64,000 bases of DNA, taken from positions 1,674,001 through 1,738,000 of the forward strand of contig OY744461.1 of NCBI GenBank assembly GCA_963556145.1. Reading direction: 5' to 3'. The notes beneath the pieces were generated by a model. It was not told where the DNA came from. It made no database searches and saw nothing but the letters and a program-made list of their open reading frames with translations. Positions within the stretch are counted from its first letter, which is position 1; every line of letters starts with the position of its first letter. Shown here in pieces: positions 32,721 through 45,300 of the stretch. The translations under genes and the position numbers were made by a program. This DNA is from Hygrocybe punicea. Taxonomy: Eukaryota; Basidiomycota; Agaricomycetes; Agaricales; Hygrophoraceae.

Positions 32721-34543
32721 TTACAAATATGAGTATGGACCTTTGATGTCAATCAACCATTTATAGAAAACCCCTGCAAAAGTGTCTGCTAATGAGCCAA
32801 TGGGTGCTCGAACGGATTTCGGACCTGACTTCATGTTCGACCAGAGGCTGCATGTGTGATAACGTTCCACCTCGTTCACGAAATAGGACACAGTATCCGT
32901 TTTGGAATCCACAATGAGCGATATGTCCATACGGCAAAAAACACTCATCGATGGTTTTCCACCAACCATATTGGACTCTATCGCATAAAGCCCTTCATAG
33001 GTCTTTTGGACAAAGTCGAAGAACTCGTTTCTGCCTTGCTCTCGAATAGAAATGGCGCCCCTGTCCGGATTGCACGCCACCGTCTTCAATAGAGTCCCCT
33101 GCGTTTGAAATATTCTGACAAAGTTAAGACAATCATACATATGAAATGACAAGTGAAAATGAAGGGCACTCACCTTAACTCATCCAAGGTATAGAAACTT
33201 GAGACGATATCCCACTTCCAGGACTTGCTTTCCTTGTTGTACAGGGTGTGCACTGTATACACAACCTTTCCACCAACTAGAAACACACGCCATTCGCCCA
33301 TCTTACTCAGTGGTTCGATGTACGTTTGCCCAAACCAACGTGAACCTGGAACCTCACAGTTATTGCGCATGTATTCCCAATTTCGCTTGGCGTCGCCAGG
33401 TAATAGGACGTGATGACCGGTGTCGCTGTGTGTCCGTTTCAAGACAATATTTGGTGGGAATTGGTCGCCATCATTTAATAATTTTGCTTGAGGGCGTATC
33501 GTATGCGTTACATTCAAAGCGACATGAAGCAAGTTTTGATTTTGTATCCATTTTGAATGGACTGTGTTCATCTGCTTCGGAGGCGGCCAGATGTGTGCCG
33601 TTCGACAGAGTTCGTCCATGCCAGTCATGAAAATCGACACATTTTCCAGTGTCAATCCGTATTGGTTACCGCTGTCAAGACATCAGTATAATGCAGCGAA
33701 AACGGAGCAGAATTAATTAAAGCGATGTCAATCTTACATGTATGACATTCCCATATCCACACCACCAAATACACAATCTGCCGATGCGAACTTTTGCCAC
33801 GTATCGCCTTTGTCTTGATGGCGAAGTATTGCATGAAGGAACTCAGGCCAAAATATGTATTTGACATTGAAGTGCCGGGCTCCATCCTCATGATGTAGTC
33901 GCATTCCGATATAAACCTGTTTGTTGTGAAATACGTTTCAGTATCAACAATCCACAAATTAAACAATAGACATTACCCATTCTTGAATACATGCTGAATA
34001 GCGACTCTTGTATGACTTGATGATATGGACGTAACCATCAAGATGGGCAATGGTATCGAGTTCGATGTCGGATATGGTCGTGGTGACGAATGCAAGATCG
34101 TTAATGGCTGCGGCTTTGCTCGCGATACGAGTTGTTGGGTCAAGGATAAAAAGGATTTTGAAAACACGGCCGTCATTGTTGCTTAATGTGGTTATACGGC
34201 GTTCATTGTTGCTTACGGTGGTTGGCGGTTCCGTTTCACAGTCAGATGATGTTTCCATCTCAGAGTCGGATGATAGCCTTTTGCGTGGAAGGAGATCGAG
34301 TTCCGCGGCCGTCGCATTGCGGACACCCTGCGAATTTTCACGTATGTTGCGACCAAGACATACCGACTGCGGACAAATTCCAGACGAAACGCATTTGGGA
34401 TGTTGGTGTGCGGATCCGACATGTCTTTGGCAGGAGTTGCCTTCCTTCTTCCACAAAAGACATTTCGTTTTTGGAGAGTCGCATTTTCGACCAGGGCAGA
34501 TGTGCATGCAAAGTTCATAACCAAGTTCCTTCTTATATGGCAT
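32721..34543 (-). CDS. Cargo gene C, ATP-grasp-like protein with Cys/His-rich N-terminus (copy 2, intact)
   Basis: ATG at 34543 (MPYKKELGYELCMHICPGRK). Exon 1 encodes the Cys/His-rich start, an acidic linker (LSSDSEMETSSDCE) and FILDPTTRIASKAAAIND. Introns with GTAATG, GTAAGA and GTGAGT donors join it to VYIGMRLHHEDG with FASADCVFGGVDMGMSYM, to the ENVSIFMTGMDELCR exon, and to the last exon. PPNIVLKRTHSDTGHHV (nucleotide-binding Lys/Arg strand), MGEWRVFLVGGKVV, FCRMDISLIVD (metal-site Asp) and YFVNEVER (Asn/Glu pair) match ATP-grasp order, so I infer an ATP-dependent carboxylate-amine ligase fold. Substrate unknown. About 550-600 residues. Stop after KGPYSYL at 32721. Convergent with B, divergent from D. 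Confidence 0.68.
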
Positions 34544-34795
34544 GTTTGTGGACCTAGGCAGGATTTCGGATGGATGGTATGAGGAACAGACACAGATATC
34601 ATTAATACATCAATACCTTAATGATTGATTACTTTCAGGGTGGTTGATAGCGGGTGGTGACGATTCCACAAACCTTCTAATTATAAGACGTCGGAATTAT
34701 GTCACCTGACAAGAGTGGCAATGATAAAACAACGAACACGTGCCAAACACGTTGATCAGCAATGTAATCATTTAAATGTCTTGAAAGAGCAATAT

Positions 34796-35920
34796 CCACC
34801 GAACAGATCGGACGTGTTCGGTGTGTTCGGTGGAGATGTTCGGTGGATGTCAACCAACCATTATGAGGAGATATACTACACCGAACACATCGAACATGTT
34901 CGGTGTGTTCGGTGGAGATGTTCGGTGGATGTCAACCAACGGTTGTGACCGGATATACCACACCGAACACATCGAACATGTTCGGTGTGTTCGGTGGAGA
35001 TGTTCGGTGGATGTCAACCAACGGTTGTGACTGGATATATCACACCGAACACATCGAACATGTTCGGTGTGTTCGGTGGAGATGTTCGGTGGATGTCAAC
35101 CAATGGTTGTGACTGGATATACCACACCGAACACATCGAACATGTTCGGTGTGTTCGGTGGAGATGTTCGGTGGATGTCAACCAATGGTTGTGACTGGAT
35201 ATACCACACCGAACACATCGAACATGTTCGGTGTGTTCGGTGGAGATGTTCGGTGGATGTCAACCAACGGTTGTGACTGGATATACCACACCGAACACAT
35301 CGAACATGTTCGGTGTGTTCGGTGGAGATGTTCGGTGGATGTCAACCAACAGTTGTGACTAGATATATCACACTGAACACATCGAACATGTTCGGTGTGT
35401 TCAGTGGAGATGTTCGGTGGATGTCAACCAACAGTTGTGACTAGATATATCACACCGAACACATCGAACATGTTCGGTGTGTTCGGTGGAGATGTTCGGT
35501 GGATGTCAACCAACGGTTGTGATTAGATATATCACACCGAACACATCGCCGTTGGTTGACATCCACCGAACATCTCCACCGAACACACCGAACATGTTTG
35601 ATGTGTTCGGTGTGATATATCTAGTCACAACTGTTGGTTGACATCCACCGAACATCTCCACCGAACACACCGAACATGTTCGATGTGTTCGGTGTGGTAT
35701 ATCCAGTCACAACCATTGGTTGACATCCACCGAACATCTCCACCGAACACACCGAACATGTTCGATGTGTTCGGTGTGGTATATCCAGTCACAACCATTG
35801 GTTGACATCCACCGAACATCTCCACCGAACACACCGAACATGTTCGATGTGTTCGGTGTAGTATATCTAGTCGTACATTGACATCCACCAAACATGTCCG
35901 GTGACCGAACACACCCAACA
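34796..35920. repeat. 82-bp tandem repeat array with inverted half, C/D promoter (copy 2)
   Basis: About nine forward units of exactly 82 bp (34797-35548) are followed by about four units in inverse orientation (35549-35880). Each unit has ACACATCGAACATGTTCGG, TGTTCGGTGGAGATGTTCGG, a TGGATGTCAACCAACGGTTG segment and a TATAYCACA spacer. The unit differs from that of copy 1, so each array has been homogenised separately. The core palindrome CGAACATGTTCG is common to both. Confidence 0.92.
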
Positions 35921-36329
35921 ACATGTTTGTTGTAGTATATCTAGGCCTTCTACATCCATCCAACAAGTCAGACTTGTTGTGCTTTTCCGTCAACGGACCA
36001 GTCCGTGAATATTCATCGAACGAATTAACTCGATTTATTGCCTTACCAACTGAAAAATATTCCATACGCTGCACATGTCGGTTTTCTGCGTGCAATTACT
36101 AGCTTTGGACAACTTCTAAGCTCGAGCCACATCAAAAACATAAATAAATAGATCTGTTGTTTATGCATGCAAAGAAGCCGAACATGAGGTCGAACATGTG
36201 GCGATTGATCTGGTCACGTGGTCGTGACATCTGTATTCATAGTCTGGAGCGTTGAGTAATAAATCCGCCCTTTTCTTTTGCTCTCAAATCGCCTCACACG
36301 TCGACCAAAAAACTTTTATTTCATCTACC

Positions 36330-38253
36330 ATGTCCTTGCCAGTCGTCAAAACCTCGACTCCCGCTGTCAATCCCGCCGCCTTCAAGTACTGGCCTGATGC
36401 GCCGCCCAAAAAGCTGCAGGAGCTACATCGCATCTTCCAAATCCAGTACATGGTCCCGCCCAAGATTCCGGCACCCAACAAGGAATCCGGCACCATTCCC
36501 GTATTTTCTCGTAATCTCTATGTACTGAAGACACACCCCCACGATGCCACCGCCCGAGGTGAGTTATGGCGCGAAATCCCCGAACGATACGAGGAACCGC
36601 TCCGTCGCTTGATTTATCAAATGGATATGTACATCTACGCGACAGCAGCCATCGCATACAACAAGGCACCCAACTACTCGCCGGACTACGTCAAAAATGA
36701 TAAGGAAGGGACCGATTCACTTCGGGATTACCTCAAGTATACCGACACCGTCATGGACGAAATTTGGGCAGAAGTCTTGGTGGCGAAACGGGCAAACGAG
36801 GTTACCCGTGACTGGCGAAGCAAGATCTTCGATGATTGGCTCCTGAAAGAATTTTATGTTGGGAAACATTCTCCATCGGCTTTGATTCAACATGGCGCTG
36901 TGAACACCGAGATCAAGCCCGAGGATCTAGGTAAGTATATATGTATTTATGGCCAAATGAATTCTCACGTCTGGCATCATAGATTGGGCAAAATACGACG
37001 AATCCGTGCCAGCATGGCACAGCGGAACCTTGGCAAATTGGTCATTCGGTGGGCTTCCGGATGCCACAAAGCTCGAGATCATCGGTCATGTTATTGCTTG
37101 GTGTAAAGGACATAGTGTCCTCGTCGATTCTGATGTGGCAGATGATGATGAAGGTGTGATCTAGAATTACATGTGTGATTGTGCTAATGATATAGTACAT
37201 TTGCAGAGGAGCCAGTTGCCCAGGGCAAGGGCAAGGGCAAAGCCAAGTCAAAATCGGTCAAAAAACAGAAGGCATCTTCTGCTGGTTTGTACAAATTTTC
37301 AACCATAGTGGTGTATAGATCTATTGAATATTCAGGTGGCGCAGACAATTCGTCCGAGAAGGACAAAAAGAAGCCCAAGCCCAAGCCCAAGTCCAGTAAG
37401 TACTTTCATTGTCTGTGATTGTCATACATGCAAACCCTTCATCATGACAGAGCGCACAATCAAGTCCAAAGCCGAGGACGACGATGAGGGTGAGTTATTG
37501 AATTCCGAATATCAAAACGATGATCCAACACATTTATTCATGTATAGACGACATAAAGATGGAGGAGGACGTAGCCCCGGTAAAGAAGAAGCGGTCTAAG
37601 GCCCAAATGCGTACGTTGCTCACCTTGTTATGATTAATGCACTGACATCTCGCAGTCGCTGTTGAAATTGGGTCGTCGCGCACAACCCGGCAATCGGCAT
37701 CGGAGAAATTGACAATGGAGATTAAGCCACCCATCGCCCCCGAGCCGGATGTTGTGGCACCGGAATCCGTGAAGTTGGACATTTTAGGACCAGAGTGGGC
37801 GGGGTTGTTGGATGTTGATAATGATATAACCATGGACAACGATGACGGATCTCCCGAACCTGAAAAGATGTCTCCCAGCGATGGTCACGAGGATGGCGAG
37901 ATGGCAAAGAGGAGGAAATTGGATGTTGCTTCGGAGCAAGCGGGCATTATCGTAGAGAAACTCAACCTGGTGAAGCCACCGAAGAAGTCTCCGACTCCGG
38001 GTATGTATTTCAACATTACATCATAGGCTGTATATATTCCAATTCTGATCTTCTCCATGTCCTAGGATTCCGTCCCAATACGCGTGCATCGTCACGCCAC
38101 CAGTCATCGACCCCTGCAGAGCCCAGCGCTTCATCAATGGATGTGGATTGGAGCAACATCGTTCCACCCGAAATCCTACTCTCCATTACTCCAAGCCAAA
38201 CGAGGCCTTCATCTCCCAAGCCATCGACATCCAAACTTGATCCCGGGCCTTAA
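36330..38253 (+). CDS. Cargo gene D (copy 2)
   Basis: ATG at 36330 (MSLPVVKTSTPAVNPAAF), stop TAA at 38251-38253 after SKLDPGP. Exons and introns match copy 1. The N-terminal domain (KYWPDAPPKKLQELHRIFQ, RRLIYQMDMYIYATAAI, RDWRSKIFDDWLLKEFYVG) is nearly unchanged. The C-terminal disordered region (GKGKGKAKSKS, KKPKPKPKSK, MAKRRKLDV) shows more substitutions. No disabling change seen. Function unknown; the composition suggests a nuclear protein. Confidence 0.65.
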
Positions 38254-39341
38254 TTTCGGAGGAGTAAGTCCTTCTTTTGTGGAGTATTCATTATATTTGA
38301 CTAAAAAAACTGTATCCCAGTCGTTGATTTCTGGAAACTTGGTGACAATCTGTGCCCTCAAATGTCCTCCTCATACATCGCTACTATTAACATTTGTACA
38401 GTTTCTATATATGTATTTCTTTTTGCTCCGTTAAAAATGGTTTGTGTTACTGTCCTATGACCATAAGAATTGAGCATGATAGTGAGCATAGATACAGCAT
38501 AAGGCATCAATCTTGTTGACTGAAAATCTGTTTGTCTAAAATATATCCTGGTGAATGCATTACTTTCAGTTCAGTTGTACAACCACCTACACACTCAACT
38601 TGAGAAGGACAACCTGAGATGACTCTCATTCGGGCTAATGAAAATTCAAATCGAATATATGTAAGAAACCAGAATCACGAACTTTATGGACCTATTAAAT
38701 GAGGATACAATGATACAAGAGTAACAAAACCCCCTCTTGTAGTGGAAGATATAACTGTCACTCCAAGGGGAGCTATGACTCTTTGGTACCAGAATAATAC
38801 AGTATACTTGTGTGGGAATGATACGTACAGCTCCATAAAAATGACAATGTATTTCTGACAAGGATGAAGAACAATGATAATTTCCATGAATTACCAAGTA
38901 ATTGTCAAATATGCACAGTTGTCAAACAGCCTGGTTGTTCAACTTCAATACCTGTTTTGTCTGTTGAGCAAGCCAGAAATAAATATCACTGAGACTCTGA
39001 AGATTAAATCCACAAAATATCTTAAAAGGGGGTACCATTGTTCTTCTCAGTCGGTTTGATCAATGTCTTGTCAGCCAGACCCCTAATAAGATCGTAAGGC
39101 AGCTATTCATGATACAGATGCATTTTTGGCCTGTATCAAGGCATGTCACAGGAACATAGAATGGAATAAAAAAAGTAAACACAGATTTCTAAAGATTCAG
39201 GCACGCCTTATGGTGTTTTGGGAAAAGCTTACAAATAATATAATGTCATATGATCAATCCCATTGTGTTAATTGTTATTCATGATCCGAACCACTTGACT
39301 AGTTAAATGGGCGGTGTTTCCTCTTACTGTCACAAATCCTC
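38254..39341. other. Intergenic DNA between D and E, copy 2
   Basis: AT-rich and close to copy 1 (17520-18597), apart from small indels such as an extra TTGGTGACAATC near 38340. I see no gene. Confidence 0.5.
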
Positions 39342-42300
39342 ATGAATCCCCACAACATCATCCGTGTCTGCATTGCATGTTTGACTTATCTATATTTCCT
39401 TGCAAATGCAACATTGTTTCCACAACTATGCCAAGACAAACTTATGTATATCTCTCCTGAACCAATTTCATGTCCTGTGATATCGACCTTGACCCAAGAA
39501 TTGGGTGTTTTTCAAAGAAAACTCATAGAACATGAGTTGGCCCCAGATCAGGGCGATGCAACAATATTGATGCAAATAAATGCAACACTATATGTAAAGA
39601 TCATTGGAATAACAAAAGAAACAAAAGATAACTTGACAGTCGATCCATTATTCGTTTGGACTACATTTAAAAATAGCGCCTTCAAAATGCGAATACGTTC
39701 TATTCAATATGCCAGAACATATTTCTTACCTCCTAAATATCTCTTTGCTTTGTATTGTCTTCTCAAACCTATCACTGTCCAATGTCGTTGTAAAATGATC
39801 AAAGCATTGCTCATGCGATCGCTATTGAGACAACATGATTTCAAAACATATTTATTTCATTGTATTACTAGTTCTCTATCACATGCAACGTTGCTGTGGA
39901 CCACACTATGTTTCATAATACGGCATAGCCGTTCAAACATAATTGTGTTCAATTTGAATTTATTCGGACACTTGTTTAAATCTTTATATATAAATTTCGT
40001 TCATAGATATGACTACATTGGTGGTGGTAAACGAATACCAACATTCAAGTTTAGCTTTCTTCAATCTTTTATGCTACCGTCTAATAATATCAACCATGAT
40101 TCTGACATATTATTCGAATATGTGGGGCATATTGATGAACAAACAGCCAACACTTTATATGAAGATAGAAAAACATATGCATGTGTTAAAATGCCTTTAC
40201 ATGAACTTCTGCCAAATTTGACAGTGAAGGATATTGGTGAAATAACAACAATACATGGTATATATTTGTCAAAGACATTACGAAGATTACATGGACAAGA
40301 TCTATCTGTGGCATTAATGAGGCATAATTGTTCAGCTTGTGATACTCATGTTTCTATTTTTCATGTGCATGATATTAAATCACATAAAGACCTGTGTAAA
40401 CAGTGGTACAGAAGACAAAAAATGACAGAAACAAATGAGTGCGGCAAAGAAGAAACTCAGGCTCAAATGAAAGAAGAATTGGACAAGTCAGATGAGCAAT
40501 TATTTCCTCCTCCTCCTCCATCTATTGAATTGAAGGAAACCATAATCAGCAACTGGTGCAGAGATACATCACCTGAATGTTTCCAAGAAAGTGGGTGTGC
40601 TGTATGTGGTCAATTGGTTGCATTGAAAAACATGTCTTTATTGTCAAAGACGAAGGTTAATCTGAAAATATTAACTAGAGACAATATGGGAATCACAAGA
40701 TGTGAACGATATCATTGTTCTGATCCAATAGAGGATATCAAAGGTCCAGTGCTAGATGACACATGTAAATGGATATGCAAACCATGTGTGCTCAGTCTGA
40801 ATAAAGGCCAAACTCCCAAATATGCTTTGGCGAATGGACTTTGGATGGGAAGAATTCCTGCACAACTTCAAAATCTAACATTTGCTGAACAACTTTTGAT
40901 TGCCCGTGTTCGTCACAACAAATGTATTGTTCGTGTCTCCTCTGGGATGCATAAAATGAAAGCAAATGCCATCATGTTTCAAAACCCAACACCAAAGATA
41001 TATCAACGGTTGCCTCCAACAATTAAAGAACTTGATGAAGTGCTAGCGTTTATTTTCACTGGTCCTGCCAGACCAACTCCAGAAGACATGGAGCGAACGC
41101 CTTTATTGGTTCGCCGAAGGCGAGTTTCTGCAGCTTTAGAATGGCTGAAATTGAATCACATGGATTACTATGATTTAGATATCTCCTATGAAAATCTAGC
41201 ACAATATCCAGATCATGGAATTCCTGTTGTGGTTGCATATCGACCAGCAGACACAAATAAGGAACCAGAAGCCACTAGTGCATTTGACAATGAAGTGGAA
41301 GATGGTGTGGAAGATGGGCCTTGTCCCTTTGTTGTTAGTGGAATAACTGGCGAAAATCTAGATATTACAAGTCCAAAGGCATTAATAGCTAGAGCGACCA
41401 AGCACTTGATAGATGACCATGGTGGTGTTCTTGCCATAAGCCATGCTAGAAATCCAGAATCGTTCTTTAATAATCCTCAGTTATATCCTATGATGTTTCC
41501 CTGCCTATTTCCATATGGCTTGGGTGGTATTAGCAGCATAGACAATGATGTTTTAAGCATCAGTGATATGATGCACAAAAGACATCTCCTGATGTACCAT
41601 GACAAAAGATTTCAAACCGATCCCTATTTTCCATTGATTGCATTCAATCAAGAACAAATCAAAGACAGTACAACCGGAGGATATTTGTTGACTAATAAAC
41701 ATAATTTCAACGATATTGCAAATCGCCTGATGAATATCAATACAGCTGTTTTGGATGACCTCTCTAAAAGATTATCTAGAGGTGATAGAGTCAAACCGGA
41801 TACATCAGAAGAGAAAGCATGCTATAAACTCATTTCTGATCTGGATCACGTAGCTGGTCAGGTCAAAGGTTCAATTACTAACAAGAAATACATGCGAAAT
41901 GAGATTTGGTCTCTGATATCCTATATTGGTGCTCCGACTTGGTTTATCACTTTTGCACCTGCAGACATCAATCACCCACTATGCTTATATTATGCTGACA
42001 ACAAAGAAAAGTTTTATCCTAAACTACGTCTACCCCAGGATTGTTACAAACTAATTGCAAACAATCCAGTTGCTGGAGCCCGCTTTTTTCACTTTACTAC
42101 TGAAATGTTCATCAAACATATATTAGGAATAAATGAATCTCATCCTGGCCTGTATGGAAACACATCAGGTTATTATGCAACGGTAGAGGAACAAGGACGT
42201 CTTACCTTGCATCTTCATATGCTGTTGTGGATAAAGGGATGCCTTACACCTCAGGAAATACGTGACAAAATTATGGGTGAAAATTCTGACTTTCAGAAAA

Positions 42301-45300
42301 GATTAGTGGAATATTTGGAAAGTTTGTGTGTAGGACAATTCATGACAGGTTCTAAAGATGAGGTATCACAGAAAATGGAACAGACAATGTCGAAACCTGA
42401 ATATCAACCACCAACATGTGTCATGCCAGATCCACCATCATATAATTGTTCCATGAATTGTCAATATCACAACAAAAGATCAACATGGTGGCAAAGGTTT
42501 CAAGATGTTGTAGATGATCTTTTATTGCGATTAAATGTACATAACAGGCATGATGGCAAAAAAAAGCCATACTGTCTTAATTCGAAAGGTGAATGTAAAC
42601 GACGATTTCCCCGTGATATCTTTCAACAAACTTTTGTAGAACCTAACACTGGTGCTCTCAACCTCAAGCATGGTGAACCTTGGATGAACACGGTGACACC
42701 TGAAGTTACATATATGCTACGATGCAATTCTGATGTGACCAGCTTATTATCAGGTACTGCTATAAAGGCCATAGTTGCATACATAACAGATTATATTACA
42801 AAATTCTCCTTGAAGACCTATAGCATTTTTGAAGTGATAAAAAGTATTTTTGATAAGAATTCCGAAATGATTGGTGGCGACCTAAAAAGAAAAGACAAAG
42901 TCAGAAAGCTGTTTACACAAATAGTCAATTCACTCACCTCCAAAATGGAAATTGGTGCTCCAATGGCTTCATTATATGTCCTTGGAAATCCTGATCACTA
43001 CACCAGTCATAAATTCGTGCCATTCTTTTGGAGATCTTATGTTAAAGAGGTTATCAGTGCATGGTCTGATGAAGAAATTCCTAATATATGTGAAGACCAA
43101 AATAATGCACAAAAGGTTGTTATTGGTAAGAATAATGGCGCATACATTGGACTTTCCAAAGTAAATAATTATATGTTCAGACCCGCCTTGTATGATAATG
43201 TATCACTGTATGACTGGATACGTCTTGCCACTATGGAACCAAAGAAAAGACGCACCAAAACAAAGACCAAAAGGGCCAGAAAAGAACCAGTGCAAAACCA
43301 AATTTTTGACAATCTAGGCTGTGATGATTTGTCTGACTCTTGCACTGAACCTACTAATGTTGACTATTCCAGTGATGACAACTTGTCTGATGTCGTTGAT
43401 AATGATATACTCATGGAGATAGATGAAATTCCAAAACCTGATAGTTTGAGTAGACATGCAGGCACAGAAATAGCTGATAAAACAAATGAAGTTGATCTTA
43501 ATAAATTGACAAAATTTGAAAATGATTATACTTTACATTCCAATCATCCACAATATCTTACCCACCATGCCAAAATGAAAGGGAATGATCCTTTCATAGT
43601 TCCTAATTTTATTCCGAACACTTTGCCAAGGGCTGACCGTGGTGATCGAGAATATTATTGTTGTACAATGTTAACGTTTTTCAAGCCATGGAGAAGTGGC
43701 AAAGAACTCAAAAGTAAATTACAAACATGGGATAATGCTTTTATAGACCACGAGTTTTCTAAAAAAGAACTAGAGATCATGAAATACTTTGGTCTGCGGT
43801 ATGAATGTTTGGATGCAAGAGATGATTTCTCTGCTAAACGTCAGAAGAATAATACTGCAAATATAAGGTATTCATGGGCGACCTCAAACGGTCTTGATGA
43901 ACTGGATGACATGCACAATGCTGAATTTGCATTTAATGGCGACGACTTCAACAACAATATTGATGAAGACAATAATGACACGGAAATACTCCTGAAACTT
44001 GGTCAAAAAGGACAAAAAAGGAAAGATCAAATGCTGATAACTGAAAGAACTTTGAAAAGGTCAGGGTGGCTCGATGATTGTATTGATGGTACCCCAGATA
44101 TAGGACCGTTGATACCTATAGAACCACCTGTAGTACAATCAGCAAAATTGTGGAGAACTGCAGTCCTTGCAAAGAAAAAGGAAATCATCAATGACAGAAA
44201 TAAAAATTTACCAACAAACACAGCAACCATAAATAAATTGGGAAATTTTCAATATAATGATGTCAAGATAGTGGATGCAGCATACATCAACCATATGTTT
44301 ATTCCTGCAAACAGAGCTGATCGTCATCTTATTGATGTAACTATCAATGATTACAAGTTGAACACTGACCAAAAGAGAGCATTTCATATCATTGCGAATC
44401 ACTCTACCTTGATTAACGGTTCTGATAAGCTACGCATGTATCTTGGTGGGATGGCAGGCACAGGGAAATCACAAGTCATCAAAGCATTGACTAGTTTTTT
44501 TGGTAAACACAACGAAAATCATCGATTTGTGGTTCTTGCACCAACCGGTGGTGCTGCTGCCCTTGTAAATGGATCCACATATCACTCCATTCTTGGAATT
44601 AATCAGGGAGGATCATCTCGTTCCCTTGCACAAGTACGTGCCAATCTTGATGGTGTGGATTACATTTTCATTGATGAGGTGTCAATGTTATCTTGCAGAG
44701 ATATGTATAAAATCAGTGCTCAGTGTGCAAAAGCACGTGGTGTTTATGATGAACCCTTTGGTGGCATTAATATGATATTTGCAGGAGATTTTGGCCAACT
44801 TCCACCAGCTATGAGTGGTGCTCCTTTATACTCTGGAACCGTTGGTGTCCAAATCAATTCCAGTCAAACTATAGCAAATCAGGAAGCGGCTATAGGCAAA
44901 GCTCTTTGGCATCAAATAACAACAGTTGTTATATTACGTGAAAATATGAGACAAACCAATCAGTCAGAAGAAGATGTCCAACTGAGGCTTGCTTTGGAAA
45001 ACATGAGATACAAAGCATGTACTCCCAAAGATATTGCATTTCTTCGTACTCGTGTTGCAGGAAAAGGTCCAAATGATCCAAAATTAGCCCAAAAGAAATT
45101 CAGGAATGTGTCAGTTATAACTGCATTGAATGCACAAAAAGACAAAATCAATGAACTTGGTATTCAACGTTTTGCTGCTGAAAATAGGAGACCATTAACA
45201 TCATTCTATTCCATAGACAGATGGAATGATCCTACTAGTTCCAATAGCAAAAGAAAATCTCATCACATGTCAACAATTTTGGATCCTATTCGACACACAA

